From Roseiarcus sp963742305 (lineage in GTDB: Bacteria; Pseudomonadota; Alphaproteobacteria; Rhizobiales; Beijerinckiaceae): 64,000 nt of DNA. The notes beneath the pieces are model-generated. The model searched no databases and was not told where the DNA came from. It saw only the letters and a program-made list of their open reading frames with translations. A program made the position numbers and the translations under genes. The stretch spans positions 62,001 to 126,000 of the forward strand of contig CAVULN010000044.1 in NCBI GenBank assembly GCA_963742305.1. Reading direction: 5' to 3'. Shown one piece after another: positions 28,858 to 38,346 of the stretch (its first letter is position 1; each line of letters starts with the position of its first letter).

Positions 28858-29337
28858 TCACCAGCGCTCGGAGAGCGGCGCGGCGTCGAAGATCTCGGCG
28901 ATCCTCGCCCGGGTGGCCCTCGTCGTTTCTTCCGGCAGCCCGAGGCGCGGGAAGAAGCGAGCCTCCGCGATCTCCCAGTCGGGGCGCCGTTCGCCCAGGA
29001 CCCGGAAGCTCCGGACCACATAAACGGCTATGTGATCGCGCTGCGAGGATTGGGTGTTGAGGAACAGGCCGTGGAGAGCGGGCGGCCCTTCAACCACAAT
29101 CTGCGCCTCTTCCTCGAGTTCGCGCTTGAGCGACTCGAGGCAGGTCTCGCCTACCTCGACGCCGCCGCCGGGAAAATGCCAGCCCGAGACATAGCCGTGC
29201 CTGACCAGGAAGACATGATCGTCGGCGTCGATCACGATCGCGCGCACGCCGAGCGACATCGGCCGGGTCAGGAGGAAGCTCCAGTGTATGAGGCGCAGCT
29301 TCAGCCTTTCTCGAACCGACTGGGCCATGCGCTTCAC
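28858..29337 (-). CDS. NUDIX hydrolase
   Basis: A 159-residue protein. The Nudix box GGGVEVGETCLESLKRELEE followed by EAQI is complete (G-x5-E-x7-RE-U-x-EE) near residue 72. N-terminal SVRERLKLRLIHWSFLLTRP and the phrase VFLVRHGYVSGWHFPGGGVE resemble enzymes that hydrolyse nucleoside diphosphate derivatives. The substrate is not determinable from this sequence. It is divergent from the metallophosphoesterase gene, 130 bp apart. Confidence 0.9.
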   Translation of the reverse strand: MKRMAQSVRERLKLRLIHWSFLLTRPMSLGVRAIVIDADDHVFLVRHGYVSGWHFPGGGVEVGETCLESLKRELEEEAQIVVEGPPALHGLFLNTQSSQRDHIAVYVVRSFRVLGERRPDWEIAEARFFPRLGLPEETTRATRARIAEIFDAAPLSERW

Positions 29338-29466
29338 CGACGCTCCGGCGGGGCCTCGAGCGCCCCGGGGTTGTCTTTCCGTTCAAGCAATCTTATTGCC
29401 GCCCGGTCAATGGTTTTACGCCGCCTCGGTCTTAAGCGGGCCGCCGGATGAGGGCGATTTTCAAAG

Positions 29467-30372
29467 ATGAGCTTCACCATCGCCCATATCACCGACCCGC
29501 ACTTGAGCCCGGCGCCGATGCCAGGCTTCGCCGACCTGCGGCTCAAGCGCGTGATGGGGTTCATCAACTGGAAGCGCGGGCGTGAACGGCTCAACGACAT
29601 GGCGCTGCTGAAGCGCCTGGTCGCGGACTTGCGCGCCCAGCGCCCCGATCACGTGGCCGTCACTGGCGACCTGGTCAATATCGGCATGGCCTCCGAGTTC
29701 CAGCGCGCGGCGCTCTGGATGGAGACGCTGGGAGACGCCTCCGACGTCAGCTTCGTGCCGGGCAATCACGACGCCTATGTGCGGGCGTCCATGCCGCTGC
29801 TCGAGGCGACGTTCGCGCCCTGGACCTCGGACGACCCGCAACGAGTCAAGGCTGCCTATCCCTACTTACGCGTTCGCCGGGAGATCGCGATCATCGGGCT
29901 GAGCTCGGCGGCGCCGACAGGCCCTTTGATGGCGACGGGCAGGCTCGGCAAGGCGCAGCTCGAGGCGTTCGCCGAACTCCTGCGCGAGACCGGCGCCAGC
30001 GGCCTCGCGCGGGTCGTGCTCATCCACCACCCGCCGATCGCTGGGATCACGCCGCCGCTGCGCGGCCTCTCGGACGCGCCCGCCTTCCAGCGCGTCGTGC
30101 GCGACTTCGGGGCCGAGGCGATTCTGCACGGCCATACCCACCAGCAGGCCGTCCGTTCGCTTGCCTCTCGCGCGGCCCGCACGGTCGGGGGCGCGGTTCC
30201 GGTCCTCGGCGCGCCTTCCGCCGCCGCGGCCGCGCGCGACCCGCGCTATCGGGCCGCCTATCATCTGGTGCGGCTCGACCGCGAGGGGGAGCGCTGGCGG
30301 GTCGGCGCCCGGGCCCGGGGGCTCGCGCCGGAAAGCCACGCGATCGGCGAACGCGAGGCGCTCAGCGTCTGA
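29467..30372 (+). CDS. Metallophosphoesterase (calcineurin-like)
   Basis: A 301-residue protein. Metal-binding motifs appear in the usual order: IAHITDPHLSPAP (D-x-H) near residue 5, VAVTGDLVNIG (GD-x2) near 60, VPGNHDAYV (GNHD) near 97, LIHHPPIAG near 183, and HGHTHQQAV (GH-x-H) near 219. It hydrolyses phosphomonoesters or diesters, possibly cyclic nucleotides or UDP-sugar lipids; the precise substrate is open. Full length. Confidence 0.9.
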   Translation: MSFTIAHITDPHLSPAPMPGFADLRLKRVMGFINWKRGRERLNDMALLKRLVADLRAQRPDHVAVTGDLVNIGMASEFQRAALWMETLGDASDVSFVPGNHDAYVRASMPLLEATFAPWTSDDPQRVKAAYPYLRVRREIAIIGLSSAAPTGPLMATGRLGKAQLEAFAELLRETGASGLARVVLIHHPPIAGITPPLRGLSDAPAFQRVVRDFGAEAILHGHTHQQAVRSLASRAARTVGGAVPVLGAPSAAAAARDPRYRAAYHLVRLDREGERWRVGARARGLAPESHAIGEREALSV

Positions 30373-30740
30373 TGGCGCCTCGGAAGAGCGGCCCTTTTTG
30401 GCCGGAAAACGCGCGTCTTGCCCTGAAAATCCTTGTCAAGCGCGCCGGAAAGGGGCGGCGGGCGTCATTTTTCCTTCCGCCAAACGAGTTATTTCAAAAC
30501 CTTAGCGGACTTTTCCTTCCGGCCTTCCGACCTCGCGTTCGTCGCTCTCAAGGGCGCAACCGCGACCGCGCCCGCGGCCCAGTTCCGTCGCCTACGTTCC
30601 GACGAATTCGCCGTACGGGGTCTCGGCTTCGCGATTTCCGCATCATGTCAATGTCTTCTGAAAATGTCAACGCCCGTTTTCAGATTCCATGGATAGCTCC
30701 GCATCCGATTGAATCGCCGAGCGTATGCGAGTCTGCGCGA
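30373..30740. other. Intergenic region with an 8-bp inverted repeat
   Basis: No convincing gene in these 368 bp. TCTGAAAA (30657–30664) and TTTTCAGA (30677–30684) form a perfect inverted repeat with a 12-nt spacer, beyond the stop of the zinc-ribbon gene on its strand. It is too AT-rich for a standard terminator and could be a binding site. Confidence 0.35.
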
Positions 30741-31063
30741 TCACGGACGGGCGAGCCATCGGTAGCCCTTGCCGGGCTCGAGTGTCCGTGTCGTTTGCTC
30801 CCCGCATTCGTCGCAGCGCATCTGGTGGACCTTCATTCCTGCGAAGGCAAAGTCCGGGTCGGGGATTTCCTTTATGACCCTCATGGTCGCTCCACAAATA
30901 CGGCACTCTTGCCTGTGGGCTTAGCAGCCACAGCTGACGCCGCGGTCTCAAGCGCCGCCATGCGCTCTAACTCGGCGACACGCTTTGGCAGTCCGGCCAC
31001 GGCCTTCCAAATGGGGATTTCCTCCAACAACTTGATAGCGTCTGACACTGACAACGGGATCAT
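30741..31063 (-). CDS. Small zinc-ribbon protein (one frame break)
   Basis: Starts MIPLSVSDAIKLLEEIPIWK at 31063 after an AGGAG ribosome-binding site. A helical N-terminus ends in AVAAKPTG. The frame breaks near 30906 and continues as ECRICGATMRVIKEIPDP and MRCDECGEQTTRTLEPG, giving two CxxC pairs of a zinc ribbon, with a stop at 30741–30743. The reconstructed length is about 107 residues. Proteins with this pairing of a helical start and CxxC ribbon occur in Rhizobiales as hypotheticals and sometimes near phage or plasmid genes. Role unknown. Confidence 0.6.
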
Positions 31064-31282
31064 CGAATTGCTCCTGTGATCGATAATAGCCGATCAGGTG
31101 ACGGGCGTTGTAACGTTGGGTTGCTCTTCGTCTCTTGCGCGTCGTCTCTTGCGCGTCGCATCCTTGGTGCCAGGCACCGTGAACCGGCCACCTCGGCGGC
31201 CTTGCCATGTCCGTTCCTGGCGGGCGAAATAGCGGGTGCGCGGCCCGCATTCGCCGCCGACGACTTTGAAGAGGGGCAAACC

Positions 31283-31864
31283 ATGTCCGAAGCCAGCGAG
31301 TCCGCGGTCGAAGCGAAAGAGAAAAGCCGGGCGGTGGCGCTGATCATCGCCATTCTTGCGCTGCTGCTGGCGCTTGCCGAAGCCGGCGCCAAGAACGCCG
31401 AGCACCGGTCGACGGAAAACAACATCGAGGCCTCGGACCTGTTCAATTTCTATCAGGCCAAGAAGATCCGCTCGACCGTCGCCGAGACCGCCGCGGGCCT
31501 GCTCGAAACGCAGAAGAGCGCGGTCGCCGACCCCAAGGCTCAGGAGGCGTTCGAGAAGGGAATTGCCGACTTCAGGGCGACGGTTAAGCGATTTGAAAAC
31601 GATCCCAAAACGCCAGACGACAGCCTGGAGAGGATCCAGGAGCGGGCGAAGGAGGCGACCGAAAGGCGCGAAATCGCCAATCGCCGGCTCGAACATTACG
31701 AACTCGGAAGCGGCCTTGCCCAGATCGCGATCGTGCTCGCCTCGGCCGCGATCATCACCGGGATCACCGCGCTCGTCTGGCTCGGCGGCGCGCTCGGCGC
31801 GATCGGCGCGGCGCTGGTCGCCTTCGGGTTTTTCGCTCCCACAATCTTGCCGCTCGTGGGCTGA
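31283..31864 (+). CDS. DUF4337 family membrane protein
   Basis: A 193-residue protein starting MSEASESAVEAKEKSRAVAL. One transmembrane segment lies near residues 17–35 (AVALIIAILALLLALAEAGA), then a cytoplasmic or periplasmic helical domain with HRSTENNIEASDLFNFYQAK, characteristic of DUF4337. Two more helices near the C-terminus (AQIAIVLASAAIITGITALV; GAIGAALVAFGFFAPTILPL) follow. The family is widespread and uncharacterised. A single gene with no evident operon. Confidence 0.8.
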   Translation: MSEASESAVEAKEKSRAVALIIAILALLLALAEAGAKNAEHRSTENNIEASDLFNFYQAKKIRSTVAETAAGLLETQKSAVADPKAQEAFEKGIADFRATVKRFENDPKTPDDSLERIQERAKEATERREIANRRLEHYELGSGLAQIAIVLASAAIITGITALVWLGGALGAIGAALVAFGFFAPTILPLVG

Positions 31865-32024
31865 CCGCGGCCCCGAGCTGAAGCGGGCGCGCGGGCCTCG
31901 CCTGTCTCTGCGCGCGGCGGCGCGAATTGACCCATCTCGAACGTCCCGCCGTCTCGACCCTTTGGTCAGGAGATTGTTCGAATGAATCGGTCTATGCCAG
32001 CACGGCGTCGAGTGGGCTAAGCAC

Positions 32025-33040
32025 GATGGCGAGCGAAGTGGAAGCAGTTCACGGCGGTCTAAAGGCCAGCCGCGCCGGGCCGGCCGTGCGTGAGGCGTCG
32101 TCGAGCGCGCGCGACAAATATGATCAGCTGATCGCGGCCGCTCAGAAAGAGAGGACGATCAAGGTGGCCGTCGCGCATCCATGCGACGACGTGTCGCTGC
32201 GCGGCGCCATGGAGGCGAAGCGTCTGGGGCTGATCGAACCCATTCTCGTCGGTCCGGTCGAGCGCATCCGCAGCGTCGCCTCGCAGGGGGGACTCGACAT
32301 CGACGCCGTGGACATCACGCCATCGGAGCACAGTCATCGACTCCGCCGCCAAGGCGGTCGAGCTCGCAACGGCCGGAAAGGTCGAGGCGCTGATGAAGGG
32401 CAGCCTGCACACCGACGAATTGATGAACGCCGTGGTGTCCAAACAATCCGGCATTCGCACCAGTCGCCGGATCAGCCATTGTTTCGTCATGGACGTGCCC
32501 GGACACGCCGACCTGCTCATCATCACCGACGCCGCGGTCAATATCGCCCCCGACCTCGACGAAAAAGTCGACATCGTCCAGAACGCGATCGATTTGGCGC
32601 ACGCGATGGGTTTCCCGGAAGTGAGGGTGGCGATCCTGAGCGCGATGGAGACGGTGACGTCCAAGGCGCCCTCGACAATCGAGGCCGCCGCCTTGTGCAA
32701 GATGGCGGAGCGCGGCCAGATCACCGGCGCGCTGCTGGACGGCCCTCTCGCGCTCGACAACGCCATCAGTCCGGAGGCGGCGGCGATCAAGAAGATCGCC
32801 TCGCCGGTCGCGGGTCGCGCCAATGTGCTGGTGGTTCCCGACCTCGAGGCCGGCAATATGCTGGCGAAGAGCCTCTCTTTTCTCGCCGGGGCTGAAGCGG
32901 CGGGAATCGTCCTCGGCGCGCGCGTGCCGATCATCCTGACGAGCCGCGCCGATTCTCTCATCAGCCGCCTCGCCTCCTGCGCGGTCGCGGTCCTGCTCGC
33001 GGCGGCGCGGCGCAAGTCCGCGCCGGCGGCGATTCGGTAA
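32025..33040 (+). CDS. Phosphate acetyl/butyryltransferase (one frame break)
   Basis: Starts MASEVEAVHGGLKASRAGPA. The first part carries KYDQLIAAAQKERTIKVAVA and LIEPILVGPVERI. The frame breaks near 32334, then VELATAGKVEALMKGSLHTD, CFVMDVPGHADLLIITDAAV, and GALLDGPLALDNAISPEAA follow the phosphotransacetylase pattern to 33040. Reconstructed length is about 338 residues, normal for the short Pta form that interconverts acetyl-CoA (or butyryl-CoA) and acetyl phosphate. No acetate kinase gene is adjacent. Confidence 0.85.
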
Positions 33041-33214
33041 AGGCCATGGGTCGAACGGCGCATCGGGTTTCCGCGCCCGAACGGCGCTCAACGACAACGC
33101 GCCGCACCAAGTAGAAAGCGAGCGCCGGCGGCGCGACGGGTTCTCTCCGCCGCTTGAGATTTCGCCGGCTTGCCGATATCGCGGCGGGTGGCTCTGGCGC
33201 CTTCAGGATCAAGC

Positions 33215-33919
33215 ATGACCGATCTCTCCGCCTTTCCGATCACCCGGCGCTGGCCGGCCGCGCATCCGGACCGGCTCCAGCTCTATTCGCTGCCGACGCC
33301 GAACGGGGTCAAGGTCTCGATCATGCTCGAGGAGATCGGCTTGCCTTACGAGCCGCATCTCGTCGACTTCGGCAAGGGCGACCAGAAGACGGCCGAGTTC
33401 CTGTCGCTCAACCCTTATGGCAAGATCCCCGCGATCATCGATCCCTCAGGCCCGGGCGGCGAGCCGCTGCCCCTGTTCGAATCGGGCGCGATCCTTCTCT
33501 ATCTCGCCGAGAAGACAGGCAAGCTCATCCCCGCCGATCCCGCGCGGCGCTACGAGACGATCCAGTGGCTGTTCTTCCAGATGGGGGCGATGGGCCCGAT
33601 GTTCGGCCAGGTCGGATTTTTCCACAAATTCGCCGGCCGCGAGATCGAGGACAAGCGCCCGCTTCACCGCTATCGCGACGAGGCGAAGCGCATTCTCGCG
33701 GTCATCGAGGCGCGGCTCGCCGAGCGAAGCTGGATCATGGGCGACGACTACACCATCGCCGACGTTTCGATGCTCGGCTGGGTGCGCAATCTCGTTAACT
33801 TTTACGGCGCGGGCGATCTGGTCGGCTTCGGCGAACTGAAGCACGTTCCCGCCTGGCTCGAGCGCGGCCTTGCGCGGCCCGCCGTCAAACGGGGGCTGGA
33901 GATCCCCAAGCGTGAATGA
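33215..33919 (+). CDS. Glutathione S-transferase, YghU/YfcG-like
   Basis: A 234-residue protein (start MTDLSAFPITRRWPAAHPDR). The thioredoxin-fold half has LYSLPTPNGVKVSIMLEEIG, where TPNGVKV replaces the catalytic Ser/Tyr as in nu-class GSTs, and NPYGKIPAIIDPSGPGGE. Then ESGAILLYLAEKTGKLIPAD leads into an all-helical C-terminal half (ADVSMLGWVRNLVNFYGA). Nu-class enzymes act as disulfide reductases using two glutathiones. Complete. Confidence 0.9.
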   Translation: MTDLSAFPITRRWPAAHPDRLQLYSLPTPNGVKVSIMLEEIGLPYEPHLVDFGKGDQKTAEFLSLNPYGKIPAIIDPSGPGGEPLPLFESGAILLYLAEKTGKLIPADPARRYETIQWLFFQMGAMGPMFGQVGFFHKFAGREIEDKRPLHRYRDEAKRILAVIEARLAERSWIMGDDYTIADVSMLGWVRNLVNFYGAGDLVGFGELKHVPAWLERGLARPAVKRGLEIPKRE

Positions 33920-34143
33920 GACAAGGGAGACGATTGACGTCCCCGCCGCGGTATTGATGTGTAGTTCCGCCTATTGACGGCGCGGCCGAGTTGTGTCCCG
34001 CTGAACGCGGGATAGCGCAAATCCTGTTGCCGGCATCGTTTGTTCATTAGGCCCGCAGCCGAGTGCGGAATCATTCGTGGTCGCGCCCTCCTCGCTGCGT
34101 ATCTGGTTAACCGACGCTTCGGACAATCAAGGAGGAGACAACG

Positions 34144-35199
34144 ATGGTCGACGAGACCAAGCTCAGCGCGTTCATGGACAAGATTTTGGGCGACATCGGC
34201 GGCGCTTTCAGCGTGCCGCTGGTGCGCATGGGCGACAAGCTCGGGCTATACAAGGCGCTCAACGAGCATGGCCCCATGACGCCCGGAGAGCTCGCGGCGA
34301 AGACCAAGGTCGCCGAGCGCTATGCGCGCGAGTGGCTGTCGCAACAGGCGGCGTCGGGCTATCTCGAATACGACCCCGCCTCGGGCAAGTTCACTCTTCC
34401 GCCCGAACAGGCGATGGTGTTCGCCGAGCCTGACAGTCCGGTCTATTTGCAGGCAGCCTTCGACATGGTCGCGGTCATGCTGGAGAACCAGGCGCTGGTC
34501 GAGCCGGCGTTTCGCTCCGGCAAGGGCGTCGGCTGGGGCGATCAGTCGCAGTGCCTGTTCTGCACGACGGGGCGCTTCTTCCGCACCGGCTATCATCACA
34601 ATCTGGTGGCGTCGTGGCTGCCGGCCCTCGACGGCGTGATGTCGAAGCTCGAGCGCGGCGCGACGGTCGCCGATGTCGGCTGCGGACACGGGTTCTCGAC
34701 CATATTCATGGCGAAGGCTTTCCCGAATTCCACGTTTGTCGGTTACGACTTTCATCCGGCGTCGGTTAAGCAGGCGCGGGCGCACGCCGAGCAGCACGGC
34801 GCGTCCGCGAATACGAAATTCGAAGTCGCAACGGCGAGCGATTTTCCCGGCAAGGACCTCGACCTAGTGACCTTCTTCGACTGCCTCCACGACATGGGCG
34901 ATCCGGTCGGCGCCGCGCGCCATGTGCATCAGACGCTGAAGCCCGACGGAAGCTGGATGGTCGTCGAGCCTCAGGCGGGCGACCGGCTCGAGGACAATCT
35001 CAATCCGGTCGGCCGGATGTACTACGCGGGCTCGACGATGGTCTGCATCCCGACCTCGCTCGACCAGCCGGTCGGCGCGGCGTTCGGAGCGCAGGCCGGC
35101 TTCGCCAAGCTCTCGTCGGCGATCACGCAAGGCGGGTTCAGCGCGGTCCGCAAGGCGACCGAGACGCCGTTCAACATGGTGCTCGAGGCGCGGCCTTGA
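34144..35199 (+). CDS. SAM-dependent methyltransferase with N-terminal winged helix
   Basis: A 351-residue protein preceded by AGGAGACAACG. The N-terminal domain (MTPGELAAKTKVAERYAREW, about 40–70) is a winged-helix dimerisation module as in Rv2258c-like methyltransferases. The catalytic core follows with VADVGCGHGFSTIFMAKAFP near 175, and LVTFFDCLHDMGDPVGAAR as motif IV. It is likely to methylate a small molecule; the substrate is unknown. Complete and isolated. Confidence 0.85.
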   Translation: MVDETKLSAFMDKILGDIGGAFSVPLVRMGDKLGLYKALNEHGPMTPGELAAKTKVAERYAREWLSQQAASGYLEYDPASGKFTLPPEQAMVFAEPDSPVYLQAAFDMVAVMLENQALVEPAFRSGKGVGWGDQSQCLFCTTGRFFRTGYHHNLVASWLPALDGVMSKLERGATVADVGCGHGFSTIFMAKAFPNSTFVGYDFHPASVKQARAHAEQHGASANTKFEVATASDFPGKDLDLVTFFDCLHDMGDPVGAARHVHQTLKPDGSWMVVEPQAGDRLEDNLNPVGRMYYAGSTMVCIPTSLDQPVGAAFGAQAGFAKLSSAITQGGFSAVRKATETPFNMVLEARP

Positions 35200-35218
35200 A
35201 GCGCTCCGCGGGTCAGGC

Positions 35219-35815
35219 CTATTTCTTTGTCCGGGTTCCGGCTTTCCCGGCGCGATTGGTGAGGCGTCCCAGCGCACGCTTGACGGACGCTTCGTCGATC
35301 GTCTCCGCATCGTAGCCGCGGAGCCATTTCTTGATCTCCCGATGGTCCGGATGGCTCGGATCGGCCGCCGCCTCGAGCTTGTCGTAGAAGCCCGGTATTC
35401 CGCCGCAATCCTCCGGCGGACCGTTGCGCTCGCCCGCGACATAGCGAGGATAGGAACAATCCGGATCGCCTGCGCGAACATCGGAGACGGTCAGGCGATG
35501 CTCCCAGCTGTCGCCAAAGTCGTACATGTAATCGATTTTGGTCTTGCGCGGACTAAGCAGGTCCGCCAGCCGGACCTTGCCTGCGTCGACGAGCGGCTCT
35601 TCTCTCCAGTCGTCGTCGCTTGGCGGACCATAGCGGCGCCTGCCGAGCGAAAACTCCCAGAGATGGCAATTCCGCCATCCGAACGCCGCCTGGATGACGG
35701 CGTGCAAGGTCTCGAGCGAGATGGAGGTCGGAACCTCGACCTCGCGCCAGATCGGCGGGTCGGTGTCGACGAGTTCGATGCGAATGGCGGCGATCTCTTC
35801 GGCGGTCGTGGTCAT
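35219..35815 (-). CDS. Plasmid pRiA4b ORF-3 family protein
   Basis: A 198-residue protein starting MTTTAEEIAAIRIELVDTDP. PPIWREVEVPTSISLETLHA, FGWRNCHLWEFSL, YMYDFGDSWEHRLTV and the closing YPRYVAGERNGPPEDCGG are the signature phrases of this family. Members are found on Agrobacterium plasmids and beside transposases but also alone on chromosomes, and have no known enzymatic role. No transposase is present here. Stop to stop it lies about 20 bp from the convergent methyltransferase gene. Confidence 0.9.
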   Translation of the reverse strand: MTTTAEEIAAIRIELVDTDPPIWREVEVPTSISLETLHAVIQAAFGWRNCHLWEFSLGRRRYGPPSDDDWREEPLVDAGKVRLADLLSPRKTKIDYMYDFGDSWEHRLTVSDVRAGDPDCSYPRYVAGERNGPPEDCGGIPGFYDKLEAAADPSHPDHREIKKWLRGYDAETIDEASVKRALGRLTNRAGKAGTRTKK

Positions 35816-35930
35816 TGCGTCATCATAATCCGGATCGGCTCGATTGCGTCGCGTCTCAGCAGGCGCGTCGTCACTCTCCACAGGATTTCAATCCCGCGAA
35901 CCGAAGGCGGAAAGCGCAGCCTTGCGCCGC

Positions 35931-37304
35931 TCAACCGTTCGCGGCCAAGGCGCCTGGCAAGGCCGCGCGCAGACGCGACGGGGCGGCCGGAACAAGCTTC
36001 CGCACCGCGCTCGAGGCGGCGATCTGCCCGCGGTTGACGAAGGCCTCATGGTTGCGCTCGATCTCGTCGAGGTCGTAGAGATAGTTGACCATGATCCCGA
36101 AGGATTCGGCGAGTCCCTTGGGCGAGAGATCCCCTTCCCAGTTTATCCGCTCGAGGCTTGCGCCATTGCCGAGATGGAAGCGGGCGACCGGGTCGATGAC
36201 CCGACCGTCCGGGCGGCGCGCTTTCATCAGATAGTAGGCGGAGAGCGGCTCGATCGCCGCGCGCAGCCGCGCCGCGACGCCGGCGGCGTTGAGCGGATTC
36301 TCCTCCGCCGCCAGTTGCATCGCGGCGCTCTTTGCGGCAGCGACCGCTGGATCCTCGGTCGTTTCGAGCCAGGCGCGGAATCCCGGGACCGGCGAGAGCG
36401 TGACGAAGGTCTCGATCGCCGGCAGTTCGCGCCGGATCTCCTCGACCACCTGTTTGATCAGGAAGGCGCCGAAACTCACTCCGGCGAGACCCTGCTGGCA
36501 ATTGGAGATCGAATAGAAGGTCGCCGCGCGCGCCTTGCCCGGCGCGACATGGACGCGCCTTTCGGCGAGCAGCGGCGCAATCGCCGAAGGCGGCGCCGCG
36601 GTCAGTGCGACCTCGACGAAGATCAACGGCTCGTCGATGAGCCTCGGATGGAAGAAGGCGTAGCATCGCCGGTCGGCCGGATCGATGCGCCGCCTCAAGT
36701 CGTCCCAGTCGCCGATCTCGTGCACCGCCTCATAGCGGATGATCTTCTCGAGAAGCGCCGCCGGGCTCGACCAGTCGACGCGACGCAACACCAGAAAGCC
36801 GCGATTGAACCACGAGGCGAACAGATGCAGCAGATCGCGGTCGACGATCGCGAACGACGGGTCCCCTTTCACAAGGTCGAGCAGGTCGGCGCGCATCCCG
36901 ACCAGCGCGGCGGCGCCGCCCGGCACGCTGTTGAGGCGACGGAACAGGTCGTGGCGGCGCGGCTCGGAGGCGTAATGGATTTCGCTCAGCCGAGCTTCGT
37001 CGCCCTTGGCGCTGAAGTCGGCGATCGCCCGGCGCACCCGCTCGCGATCGGGACCGAACTCGTCGGCGAGCGCGCGAAAGAACGCGGCGCGGCCAGTGGG
37101 ATCGAGGGCGCCGTATCGGCGCAGGATCTCGTCGGCGAGCGCCATGCCCGACGCCTCGCCCTGGCCCGCGACCAGCGCTCGGCACGTCTCGAGGAGCGGC
37201 TCGGCGCTCCCGTCGACGTCCTTCGGCCAAGCCTTGAGCTTGAGCACGGAGCGGCCGCGCTCGGCGATCGAGGCCAGGAGGTCATAAAGAAAGGCGTTGG
37301 TCAT
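35931..37304 (-). CDS. Malonyl-CoA decarboxylase
   Basis: A 457-residue protein. It converts malonyl-CoA to acetyl-CoA and CO2. An N-terminal helical bundle (EILRRYGALDPTGRAAFFRA) is followed by the GNAT-like catalytic half with RRCYAFFHPRLIDEPLIFVE, ATFYSISNCQQGLAGVSFGA (active-site Ser/His region) and FVTLSPVPGFRAWL. The C-terminal ARFHLGNGASLERINWEGDL is also conserved. Its start overlaps the open frame of the upstream gene, and the two are likely co-transcribed. In rhizobia the orthologue supports malonate use. Confidence 0.93.
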   Translation of the reverse strand: MTNAFLYDLLASIAERGRSVLKLKAWPKDVDGSAEPLLETCRALVAGQGEASGMALADEILRRYGALDPTGRAAFFRALADEFGPDRERVRRAIADFSAKGDEARLSEIHYASEPRRHDLFRRLNSVPGGAAALVGMRADLLDLVKGDPSFAIVDRDLLHLFASWFNRGFLVLRRVDWSSPAALLEKIIRYEAVHEIGDWDDLRRRIDPADRRCYAFFHPRLIDEPLIFVEVALTAAPPSAIAPLLAERRVHVAPGKARAATFYSISNCQQGLAGVSFGAFLIKQVVEEIRRELPAIETFVTLSPVPGFRAWLETTEDPAVAAAKSAAMQLAAEENPLNAAGVAARLRAAIEPLSAYYLMKARRPDGRVIDPVARFHLGNGASLERINWEGDLSPKGLAESFGIMVNYLYDLDEIERNHEAFVNRGQIAASSAVRKLVPAAPSRLRAALPGALAANG

Positions 37305-37398
37305 GATTTGCCCCGGCCTTCCCTTAAGCGCTTCGATGAGGCAGGCGACCGCGGATTGTCAGGCGCCGTGTTGACGGAATCATGACCGCACGGGCCTT

Positions 37399-38125
37399 TC
37401 AAAACGGCGGCGCGCCGATCCACTGCGCCCAGAGATCGCGCAACCGCGCCGTCCACACGAGGTTGGCGCCAATCCCGATTAAGAGCGCGAGCGTGATCGC
37501 CCCCACAATCATCAAGACCAGAACTCAATGCGTCCCCGAGCCGCCGGGCGAACCCGCGCTGGGGCTGCGCCGCCGGCCCGCCGGCGAGGGCCGCCGGCTG
37601 CTCGATCCCGCCGGCCGGCGGCGCGCCGAGCGGACGCGGTTTGGCGATCGGCCAGGCGCGCGGCCCATCGGCCTCCGTCCGCGGTTGCGACGGCGGCGCG
37701 CCATCCACCCGCCAGTCGGCGGCCAGCGCCCGTTCGCGCTCGACCAGACGGCGCGCGACATAGTCGGCGGCCGCGGCGGCGATGGCGTCCGCCGACTGGC
37801 TTTCGGCGATCAGCACCCGGCCATGGCGCGTGTCCTGATAGAAGCGAAAGGTGCGCCGGTCATGCGCCATGTCGACGAAAGCGATCATGTCGAGGAAAAG
37901 ACGCGGGTGGTCGCCCGGCGCCAGAGCCAGATCGAACAGGTCGACGTCGGGCGGCGCCTGGTCGATCACCGGCTTGAGCGCGCTCTCGAGGGCTCTCAAG
38001 CGTCCCATTTCGAGTTCGCGCAAATCCGCGATCGCCTCGGCGCGCTCGGCGTTCTCGACCCGCGCCTGCCGGACCGCCGCGGCCAGGTCCGGGGTTGCGG
38101 GAACGTTGTCGGGCTTGTCGTCCAT
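37399..38125 (-). CDS. Hypothetical protein with C-terminal membrane helix (one frame break)
   Basis: Starts MDDKPDNVPATPDLAAAVRQ at 38125; another Met five codons upstream is possible. A helical stretch AIADLRELEMGRLRALESAL leads into a globular part (DVDLFDLALAPGDHPRLFLD; FRFYQDTRHGRVLIAESQSA) and a Pro-rich linker. The frame breaks near 37525 and resumes as VLVLMIVGAITLALLIGIGA, a transmembrane helix, ending LWAQWIGAPPF with a stop at 37399–37401. Reconstructed about 240 residues. A C-tail-anchored cytoplasmic protein is likely. Function unknown. Confidence 0.6.
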
Positions 38126-38346
38126 CGACCAAGGACTCATCCGCGCTTTGCCGGCGCGAAGTCTAGCGTGAATCCGGGGGACCGCCTATCCCGCCCATCT
38201 CGTTCCCGACCGGAGACGTGCGAATGAGCCGACGTTCCGCGCCCAGGAAACCCGGCCATTGATCATGAAGGGGCATTGCCGATAGTTTTGGCCGATAATC
38301 TTGACCAGGGCCGTTCCATGGCCGTCCGCCGGAAAAGTGATGGACG

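Noticed and set aside
35219..35815. pRiA4b ORF-3 gene as part of a transposon
   Set aside because: No transposase or terminal inverted repeats are visible around it.
35844..37385. 513-codon plus-strand frame opposite malonyl-CoA decarboxylase
   Set aside because: Antisense shadow with biased composition and no family resemblance.
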